Shown here: piece after piece, positions 57,510-64,000 of the stretch | Layout: the number at the start of each line of letters is the position of its first letter | Position numbering within the stretch: the first letter of the stretch is position 1 | Source of the DNA: Apoderus coryli | Lineage: Eukaryota > Arthropoda > Insecta > Coleoptera > Attelabidae | Length of the DNA: 64,000 nt | Assembly: GCA_911728435.2 (NCBI GenBank) | Contig: OU452199.1 | Span: forward strand, 10,240,860 to 10,304,859 | Direction of reading: 5' to 3' | The notes under the pieces: model-generated | Databases searched by the model: none | The model's input: the letters and a program-made list of their open reading frames with translations, nothing else | Told to the model about the DNA's origin: nothing | Position numbers and translations under genes: made by a program

Positions 57510-57668
57510 TTTTCGCATACATCCCACAAAGTTACTGTGTACTCTCGCTCCCGGTAGTGCTCTGGTGTTGATGCTTCCGCCCACATACAGTTTGCTAGAG
57601 GATAACATGGTAAACTTCCCTGCAATATGGGAGTGATCGGCGTATACTCCATCCACAACAGCAGACAA
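57510..57668 (-). CDS. Nrx-1: neurexin-1, LNS2 (first exon visible in the window)
   Basis: Window exon 1; acceptor TTTTCAG ends at 57669 and donor GTAAGT starts at 57509; exactly 53 codons, phase 0 at both ends. It reads LSAVVDGVYADHSHIAGKFT, then MLSSSKLYVGGSINTRALPG and VHSNFVGCMRK, matching fly VVDDVYTDHSHIAGKFTMLSSS. The exon starts at TTG after an acceptor, so it is internal. Vertebrate splice site 2 lies just before this point. Earlier exons (signal peptide, LNS1, EGF-A, first part of LNS2) are not found up to 64000. Confidence 0.97.
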
Positions 57669-57860
57669 CTGAAAACATGAAATGCTTACTTAAATTTTCT
57701 GCTTTAAAATAAAAATATAGCCCGATATCCATTATTTATTTTGCTTTCTGAAATTATAAATATACTCGTCCGATATACCTCCAGGCAGTACATCGGAGGG
57801 CCCACTCCTTTTATCGTTATATTGTGTTTGTGAAAAGGCTAAAATTCTGTTAATACCCTT
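57669..57860 (-). other. Nrx-1 intron, part between exon and retrotransposon
   Basis: Unremarkable AT-rich intron sequence; its last five bases CCCTT (57856-57860) are the left target-site duplication of the BEL element. Confidence 0.7.
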
Positions 57861-58038
57861 TGTAAAAATTTATCATCTATTTTTGTCTATAATTTGATAT
57901 TTTATCAGATTTATATCAACTGACAAGTTACACCAAATTATTATTTTTTATTCTCTGTTCAACTACTACTACAGGATGATAATATCAACAAATACAAACA
58001 ATGATTATAAAATTATAATTCATAATAAAAATTCGACA
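57861..58038 (-). repeat. 3' LTR of the BEL/Pao element
   Basis: 178 bp. Identical to 63490-63670 except for one ACT triplet fewer in a short ACT run. Confidence 0.95.
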
Positions 58039-58049
58039 TTCTCCCCATC
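58039..58049 (-). other. polypurine tract
   Basis: On the minus strand GATGGGGAGAA immediately precedes the 3' LTR, the expected plus-strand priming site. Confidence 0.8.
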
Positions 58050-58061
58050 GTGCAAACTGTT

Positions 58062-58763
58062 TCAGTTTTCACCATCATCATTGTCACCATCATCAACTGT
58101 TACATCTAATTTGCAAACTTTGGTGATAGGGCGGCGATAAACACCAGAGGCTGTTCGAACTTCTATTACTCTAACAATCCCATCTTTTCCTGGATAAACA
58201 GCCGTTATTCTACCTAATGGCCATTTATGTCTTGGAAATGTCGGGTCTATAACCACAACAACGTCATTTACTTGAATGGATGAGTTAGTGTCGATCCATT
58301 TACTTCTTTTTGTTAAAGTGGGTAAATATTCTTTAACCCACCTGGTCCAAAAACTGTCGACAATTTGTTGAGTCTTCTTCCATAACTTTCTAGGATTTAC
58401 GTTCTCAAATTTTATTGGTAAAGAATCACGTTTATTTCCTAACAACAAATGATTAGGTGTTAAGCATTCTTTATCAGATGGATCTATTGAAACATACGTC
58501 AATGGTCTATTATTCACTACATTTTCAGCTTCTGCGAAAACAGTCTGTAGCACTTCTTCTCTAGGATTTTCTACTGTTAAAACATTCTGTAAAATTTTCT
58601 TCACTGACCCTATTAATCGCTCCCAACAACCTCCCATGTGTGGGGCTCCAGGTGGTATAAAATGCCATTCTATCATGTGTTCCGAAAGTTTTGTTCCCAT
58701 ATTTTTGTTATCTATATTTTTCCAAAATGATTTTAGTTCTTCTGATTCGAAAATTTGTTCCAT
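58062..58763 (-). CDS. BEL/Pao integrase C-terminal part and DUF5641 domain (frame-shifted from pol)
   Basis: 233 codons overlapping the end of the main frame by 56 nt in another frame. It starts inside the integrase core just after the second catalytic Asp and carries the third catalytic residue, Glu48, in GGCWERLIGSVKK. It then continues through NRPLTYV, the LTPNHLLLG block and, from about residue 120, the DUF5641 C-terminal domain with LWKKTQQIVDSFWTRW and PLGRI. The ATG at its start is simply the first Met in frame, not a real start. The missing continuity with the main frame is a lesion of this copy. Confidence 0.9.
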   Translation of the reverse strand: MEQIFESEELKSFWKNIDNKNMGTKLSEHMIEWHFIPPGAPHMGGCWERLIGSVKKILQNVLTVENPREEVLQTVFAEAENVVNNRPLTYVSIDPSDKECLTPNHLLLGNKRDSLPIKFENVNPRKLWKKTQQIVDSFWTRWVKEYLPTLTKRSKWIDTNSSIQVNDVVVVIDPTFPRHKWPLGRITAVYPGKDGIVRVIEVRTASGVYRRPITKVCKLDVTVDDGDNDDGEN

Positions 58764-61700
58764 TGTCTGAATAAAGACATTTAATTTGACCTCTTCTTGC
58801 CATCATCCTACATATAGCCATGATTGTGCTGTCAGTTGTAAGCGAATGAACAATTTCCAAATGTACTGCTCGAATCGCCATACAAGTAAATAGTGCTCCC
58901 CATCGTTTTTCTTTTCTTCGTCCAATAGTTATTGTCATGGGACCGAAAAGATCTAAACCACAGAAAGTAAATGGTGGCATATTAGGAGTAATCCTACTTA
59001 GTGGAAGTTGTCCCATTTGAGGTGGCACAGGTGTCACTTTTCTAATTTTACAAATTTGGCATGATTTAAAACCATCTTTAACTGCTGCTCTGCCTTTCAA
59101 AATCCAAAACTTCTGTCTTAAATTATTCAACACAGACTCTACGCCAACATGACAATTTTGTTCATGATGATATAAAATTAATAATTTTGTCAATCTGTTT
59201 TTTGGATCTAAAATGATTGGCATTTTCACGTCGTTTTGTATCATATCACTCTGTCTTAAACGTCCGTTCATACGAATTATACCCTTCTCATCTAAAACTG
59301 GCATTAATTTGAATATTCTTGAATTTCTATCAACGTTTTTGTTATTTTTTAATTGTATATATTCTTCTGGAAAACTTTCCTGCTGGCTAATTTTCAAAGA
59401 GTATAATTCAGCATCGTGATATTCATTGCACGTTATTTCTGGATAATATTCAATGTCATTGCCTCGTACCTTATGAAGTAATTTAAAATAATATTTAAAA
59501 ACCCACGCTGTTGCTCTAACAAATCTTCTCCATTTTGAAAATCGATTGATATTTGGAATTATATTAAAATTTTCTGTAGTGTAACCCATAAATAAAGGAT
59601 CTCGTTTCATTTCTTCTTGATCGTCATTTTTTAGTTTGCAAATATCCAATTGCTTAGGCCAAAATTCTTGTGAATATTTTAAGAACTTAGGTCCATGAAA
59701 CCATTGTTCATTATTACATAAATTAATTGAATTTGCAAATCTCGTACATAAATCAGCGACATTCTGATCACCTGGAACGTATTTCCATTCTCGATGAGAA
59801 ACAAATTGTTTATAATTTCTTCCATCCCCGTTAATCCAATGCAATACTGTTGCGCATGCAAAAGCTTCTTCGCTTGCATCACAAAAAATATGTAAATCTA
59901 TAAACCTAGCACTTCCCAATGAGTAAAAATAACATCTAGGTATTTTTAAATCCTCAATGTGTTTTAGATCTTTTAACCAAATTAACCAATTTTGAAAAAT
60001 TCGATCAGATATAATTTCGTCCCATGTAATTCCAGTTCTACAAATTTGTTGTAAAATAATTCGTCCACGTATAACTAAATTAGTTAGAAAACCAAGCGGA
60101 TCAAAAATTGACATCACAAGCTTAAGAACTTCTCTTTTTGTTGGTACTTTCTGACCTGCTACTATGTCGTCTTGTACTTTGTGAAATTTTAGTCGAAATA
60201 CAAAACAGTCGTTTGTAACATTCCATAGAACGCCTAATATTCTATTTGCTTCACATTTATTCAAATCTTTTTCCAAAGGAACATCAGATACATTATTCGT
60301 AATTAGTTTTGAATTAGAAATCCAACTTACAACTTCGAATCCCCCCTCTCGATGAAGCCGTTTAACTTCATCTACTTTTAAATTTGCCTCTTGTTCAGTT
60401 TGACAACAATCCAAATAATCGTCAACATAAAAATTTTTCTCAACATCTTCAACTAAATGAGGGAAATTCGGCGACTCTTTATCATTAAGGTTTTTTACAA
60501 ATTGAGCAGAACACGGAGAACATGTCGCTCCAAATGTCATTACTAACATTTCATATTCTTCTATTTCTTTTCTTTTATCTCCATCTCGCCACAAAATTCT
60601 TTGCGCACATCTGTCTTCTTCAATAATTTTTACTTGATGAAACATTTCACGTATATCTCCACAAAATGCCCATTTCCATCTTCTAAATCTCATTAAGACG
60701 CCCGGCAAATTTGTCAAATAATCAGGGCCTTGAAGTAAATTGTCATTCAAACTAACGCCATGACTTTTTGCTGCTGCATCAAAAACTATTCTAAATTTAT
60801 GGGGTTTATTGGGATTAAAAACTGCGAAATGAGGTAAATACCATAATTTCTTCGATTCTGTTTTAATTTCATTAGATTTAAGTTTTCTCAAATATCCTTT
60901 TTCTAAGTATTCATTTATTTTTTCACAATATTTCTCGTGATAATTTCTATCTTTTTCCATCTTCCGTTCAACACATATTAATCTTTTCACGGCATTACTT
61001 CTACATAATTTCTTCGATTCTGTTTTAATTTCATTAGATTTAAGTTTTCTCAAATATCCTTTTTCTAAGTATTCATTTATTTTTTCACAATATTTCTCGT
61101 GATAATTTCTATCTTTTTCCATCTTCCGTTCAACACATATTAATCTTTTCACGGCATTACTTCTACTTTCAGGAAGTAGTATATTATCAAATTTCCATAA
61201 TAATCCTGTTTCGTATCTATTTTCTCCTGCAATTTTTCTTGTTGTCTTTTGAAGCATTTCAATAGCACGTCTTTCTTCGCTGTTTATTTTATTGTTTGTC
61301 ACTTGGACACCAAATTTTTCAGTAGAAAATGATTCTTTTATTAATTTATCGATACTTTCTTCATAACTACACATATGTAATAACGATGTTTGACATACAT
61401 TTTCAGATTTTGTGGTTCTGCCATGAACAGTCCACCCAAGTAAACATTTTGTGATAATAGGCTGACTGAAATTAATTTCATAAACTTCCCTTGGTACAAT
61501 TAAATTTGCATTATCTTGTCCAATTAGTATATTTGGACGTACATTCTTCAATTCGTGAACAGGCAAATTAATATTATTTTCCAAGTTATCTATCGAAAAT
61601 GTTTGCATAGGTAATGAGAGATTTTGAATTGTTCTTACATTTTTCATGGAATAAATTCTTGAACCATCTTCTATCGCTGAAATTTTGACAGTTATTCGTT

Positions 61701-63387
61701 CGGAATCATCATTATTTTTCACAATATCGCTAGCCCATTGCATACAAAAGGATTCTGTTGGTCCATGTAATCCAGCTTTTTTAGCTATCACGTTATCGAT
61801 GAGTGTAATTGTTGAACCTTCGTCGAATAATGTGTACTCATGAAATGTTCCATTCGGACCAAATATCTGAACAGGAGCAATTCTTAATAAAGTTTTTGAA
61901 CTTCGGTTAATATTTAAAACTGATTCTTCATTAACAACTGAGTGTTCATTATTATTCGTCAAAGTATTTTGTGTTGATGTTGAAGGGATATTTTCAACTT
62001 CTTTATGTAACAAATAATGATGTCGTTTTGTGCACCCATCAAATGTGCATTTATTCTTCGACTTGCAGTTGTTTTGCATGTGATTTAATCCCAGGCAACA
62101 AAAACATGCTTTCATTTTTACAATTTTTGTCGAACGGACATCGACAGGGTCTTTTTTCATTACAGGACAGCTTTTAATATGATGATCTTCTTTACAGTAA
62201 ACGCACTTTAACTGTCTAACGTTCATTACATTTTCGCTTCTTCTGTAATTTGTACATTTTTGAGTCTGATAATTAAATTTCGGCGTACTAACACAACAAG
62301 CTGCTTGAGCAATAGAATTTAACCAGTCTGAAAATTCTGTTATTGATACTTGACATTTCAGTTGCTCTTTTTGATAAACAACTTGACCCCATTGAATCTT
62401 TAAATTGCTAGGGATTTTCTCAACTATTTTCTTTAATAAAATCGGATTTTCAATATAACTTTTAGCATTTAATTGTTCTAATGTAGAATTTAAATTCTGG
62501 ATTTTGCATGAATATTTAATGCATGTGTCGAAATCATTATCTTTAATATTTGGAAAATTCTCGATATCAGTTATAATCGAATCTATAATAAGAGCTGGTC
62601 GCCCAAATCGCATTTCTAATGTGCTTATAATTAAATCTACATTTTTAGGGTGTAACATCATACCTCTAACACAATTTAATGCTTCACCTTTTAAACATTT
62701 TTGTAACTTTGCCATTTTTTCATCATCAGTATATTTACAAACTTCACTTCTTCTTCTGTATTGCGAAATAAACAACGGCCAAGCCTCAGGTTTACCATCA
62801 AAATTTGGGAGTTCTTTATCCAATACTTGTCTATTCAAAATTCTTTCTGATAATTCAGGATTTTGTGCACTTTTTATTGCTTTTTCAATCACATGACATA
62901 ATTTGGATAAAGAATTATCACTATCATTAACGAAACTGTCGTGATCTACACTTGAAAGTTGGTCTTTGATTGCACAATCATTATTATTTATCCAGTCTTT
63001 AACATTATTTAATTTTTCTGAAGAATGCAAACTTATTTTACTGTCACTAAGTTTACTACCACGTTCATTATCGTCATTTTCAAATTCCTCGTCTAATTCT
63101 GCTTCAGCAATTTCTCTTTCTAATTCAATAATTTTTCGTTTTGCTTCCAACTCATGTTTCAATAGTTCTGCTTTGGCTTTTTCTGCTTCTAGAATTAATT
63201 TCTTTTTTTCAATTATTCTTTTCGATGACTTCGATGTTTTTGAATTTATACTTTTCGAACTACCTTGTTCATTTCTTGCATTTGACTCTTTAACCGACCC
63301 AGCATTATTATCATTATTAAATCCGTGCAACGGTCTTATATCTGCTAAAGAATGATTGCAAGACATTTTCTTGGCAGTTCTTGTCAA
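58708..63387 (-). CDS. BEL/Pao gag-pol polyprotein, 1559 codons, defective
   Basis: Domains in order: basic/coiled-coil region rich in E and K (about 55-105); DUF1759 gag core (about 190-345); zinc knuckles with CVYC..C (395-407) and CFCC....H....C (428-441); DUF1758 aspartic protease with FDEGST (521-526); linker; RT from FRIVFDAAAK (875) through DIREMFHQV to YVDD (987-990); RNase H remnant with FCDAS (1168); integrase zinc finger (about 1406-1446); integrase catalytic Asp 1479 and Asp 1541. Residues 742-795 and 796-849 are an in-frame duplication. RNase H lacks its middle. The frame is lost right after SDNGTNF. The start is the first Met, about 100 nt inside the 5' LTR. Confidence 0.93.
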   Translation of the reverse strand: MTRTAKKMSCNHSLADIRPLHGFNNDNNAGSVKESNARNEQGSSKSINSKTSKSSKRIIEKKKLILEAEKAKAELLKHELEAKRKIIELEREIAEAELDEEFENDDNERGSKLSDSKISLHSSEKLNNVKDWINNNDCAIKDQLSSVDHDSFVNDSDNSLSKLCHVIEKAIKSAQNPELSERILNRQVLDKELPNFDGKPEAWPLFISQYRRRSEVCKYTDDEKMAKLQKCLKGEALNCVRGMMLHPKNVDLIISTLEMRFGRPALIIDSIITDIENFPNIKDNDFDTCIKYSCKIQNLNSTLEQLNAKSYIENPILLKKIVEKIPSNLKIQWGQVVYQKEQLKCQVSITEFSDWLNSIAQAACCVSTPKFNYQTQKCTNYRRSENVMNVRQLKCVYCKEDHHIKSCPVMKKDPVDVRSTKIVKMKACFCCLGLNHMQNNCKSKNKCTFDGCTKRHHYLLHKEVENIPSTSTQNTLTNNNEHSVVNEESVLNINRSSKTLLRIAPVQIFGPNGTFHEYTLFDEGSTITLIDNVIAKKAGLHGPTESFCMQWASDIVKNNDDSERITVKISAIEDGSRIYSMKNVRTIQNLSLPMQTFSIDNLENNINLPVHELKNVRPNILIGQDNANLIVPREVYEINFSQPIITKCLLGWTVHGRTTKSENVCQTSLLHMCSYEESIDKLIKESFSTEKFGVQVTNNKINSEERRAIEMLQKTTRKIAGENRYETGLLWKFDNILLPESRSNAVKRLICVERKMEKDRNYHEKYCEKINEYLEKGYLRKLKSNEIKTESKKLCRSNAVKRLICVERKMEKDRNYHEKYCEKINEYLEKGYLRKLKSNEIKTESKKLWYLPHFAVFNPNKPHKFRIVFDAAAKSHGVSLNDNLLQGPDYLTNLPGVLMRFRRWKWAFCGDIREMFHQVKIIEEDRCAQRILWRDGDKRKEIEEYEMLVMTFGATCSPCSAQFVKNLNDKESPNFPHLVEDVEKNFYVDDYLDCCQTEQEANLKVDEVKRLHREGGFEVVSWISNSKLITNNVSDVPLEKDLNKCEANRILGVLWNVTNDCFVFRLKFHKVQDDIVAGQKVPTKREVLKLVMSIFDPLGFLTNLVIRGRIILQQICRTGITWDEIISDRIFQNWLIWLKDLKHIEDLKIPRCYFYSLGSARFIDLHIFCDASEEAFACATVLHWINGDGRNYKQFVSHREWKYVPGDQNVADLCTRFANSINLCNNEQWFHGPKFLKYSQEFWPKQLDICKLKNDDQEEMKRDPLFMGYTTENFNIIPNINRFSKWRRFVRATAWVFKYYFKLLHKVRGNDIEYYPEITCNEYHDAELYSLKISQQESFPEEYIQLKNNKNVDRNSRIFKLMPVLDEKGIIRMNGRLRQSDMIQNDVKMPIILDPKNRLTKLLILYHHEQNCHVGVESVLNNLRQKFWILKGRAAVKDGFKSCQICKIRKVTPVPPQMGQLPLSRITPNMPPFTFCGLDLFGPMTITIGRRKEKRWGALFTCMAIRAVHLEIVHSLTTDSTIMAICRMMARRGQIKCLYSDNGTNFRIRRTKIILEKYR
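60842..61165 (-). repeat. perfect 162-bp tandem duplication inside BEL pol
   Basis: 60842-61003 and 61004-61165 appear identical base for base. The unit is 54 codons and keeps the frame. It covers the protease-RT linker (RSNAVKRLICVERKMEKD onward). Confidence 0.95.
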
Positions 63388-63471
63388 AATTTTTTTGAAT
63401 TTTTTATTTTCTGGATTTAAATCTTCCAGAGGTGTTCTTGGACTGTAAATAACTATTCCACGTTTAGTTCA

Positions 63472-63489
63472 GGTGTTCTCGGAGGACCA
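63472..63489 (-). other. primer-binding position
   Basis: The minus strand directly after the 5' LTR reads TGGTCCTCCGAGAACACC. TGG at the LTR edge is expected for a tRNA 3' CCA primer; I cannot name the tRNA. Confidence 0.55.
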
Positions 63490-63670
63490 TGTAAAAATTT
63501 ATCATCTATTTTTGTCTATAATTTGATATTTTATCAGATTTATATCAACTGACAAGTTACACCAAATTATTATTTTTTATTCTCTGTTCAACTACTACTA
63601 CTACAGGATGATAATATCAACAAATACAAACAATGATTATAAAATTATAATTCATAATAAAAATTCGACA
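63490..63670 (-). repeat. 5' LTR of the BEL/Pao element
   Basis: 181 bp with TGT...ACA ends. It carries promoter and polyadenylation functions by position; no clear TATA box singled out. Confidence 0.95.
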
Positions 63671-64000
63671 CCCTTACTTGTAAAAGCTATTATTGACTTG
63701 GATTTAGAGGAATATTTAGAGCACACTACTCCAAGAGCAGATGAAGATCTGTTTGAAGCTGTGCGTAATCCTATTCACAAACAACAATTATTATAATAAT
63801 AGAAACAATATTTGTGTAGTAAATATAAGTTACTATGTACAATCACAAAGAGTATGCCAAAAAAGACTAAACTTGTTTTTTTTTATATGAACCATTCAAA
63901 AATGAAACATCACAAAGAAACATTTAAATTAATAAATCGGAAAGATATATTTGCGAAGTAATTAGGAAAAAATAGAAATGCATTTTTATGAGAATCTCGA
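63671..64000 (-). other. Nrx-1 intron, 5' flank of the retrotransposon
   Basis: Begins with the CCCTT duplication. A plus-strand frame (63676-63796) reads DLDLEEYLEHTTPRADEDLF and looks coding-like, but it is unidentified and has no splice support; it may be an old repeat fossil. No neurexin exon seen. Confidence 0.5.

Larger units (their letters stand above)
57861..63670 (-). mobile_element. BEL/Pao LTR retrotransposon, full-length, pol defective
   Basis: A 5810-bp insertion on the minus strand, flanked by CCCTT on both sides (57856-57860 and 63671-63675). LTRs are 178 and 181 bp with TGT...ACA ends. Order on the minus strand: 5' LTR, TGG-starting primer-binding position, gag-pol frame with domains in BEL/Pao order (gag, protease, RT, RNase H, integrase, DUF5641), purine tract, 3' LTR. 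No envelope frame is seen. LTR near-identity means a recent insertion, yet the coding region has a frameshift, a deletion and a duplication. It lies in a neurexin intron, in the same direction as the gene. Confidence 0.95.

Noticed and set aside
62504..63355. Plus-strand frames of about 130 codons
   Set aside because: Antisense shadows of the BEL gag-pol frame.
63608..63796. 62-codon plus-strand frame crossing the LTR edge
   Set aside because: Spans the LTR/target junction, so it cannot be an old gene; the flank part alone is unidentified.
1..64000. tRNA, rRNA, CRISPR or bacterial operon features
   Set aside because: None seen; the sequence is eukaryotic with spliced genes, so such calls would be unsupported.

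Overview
The window looks like AT-rich insect nuclear DNA. It carries split genes with GT-AG introns, a single-copy-type neurexin ending in KEWYV, a BEL/Pao retrotransposon, and many decayed Tc1/mariner, hAT and LINE copies and foldback MITEs. The order cannot be fixed by reading; a beetle would fit, but that is a guess.

The main gene is neurexin-1 (Nrx-1) on the minus strand. I could place 18 consecutive coding exons between 57668 and 14065. Every junction has an AG acceptor and a GT donor, and all phases agree: 3777 nt, 1258 codons plus stop. They encode the end of LNS2, then LNS3, EGF-B, LNS4, LNS5, EGF-C, LNS6, an acidic Ser-Gly and Thr-rich stalk, one membrane helix and a cytoplasmic tail with a C-terminal PDZ ligand. 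The 5' exons (signal peptide, LNS1, EGF-A, most of LNS2) must lie beyond base 64000. Introns run from 116 nt to 12.5 kb and hold nearly all the repeats.

Downstream of neurexin on the same strand, at 7348-6209, is a three- or four-exon gene for tubulin epsilon and delta complex protein 1 (TEDC1), a centriole triplet-microtubule factor. Between the two genes (7349-14064) I see no convincing coding gene, apart from a possible 5' noncoding exon near 10.4 kb. On the plus strand, three phase-compatible putative exons (25656-25822, 30571-30731, 33885-33931) could encode a 124-residue secreted protein interleaved antisense with neurexin. This is the most novel coding candidate and is unproven.

Mobile DNA: (1) 1-2899 is a Tc1/mariner-type element with inverted repeats of about 137 bp and a broken transposase; a 1.44 kb solo-LTR-like insertion splits its left repeat. 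(2) 57861-63670 is a complete-looking 5.8 kb BEL/Pao element in a neurexin intron, with a perfect CCCTT target duplication and LTRs that differ only by one ACT triplet. Its pol gene nevertheless has an integrase frameshift, an RNase H deletion and a perfect 162-bp in-frame duplication. (3) There are four more transposase fossils of the Tc1/mariner type, three LINE fossils, one hAT fossil and about ten foldback or MITE-like structures.
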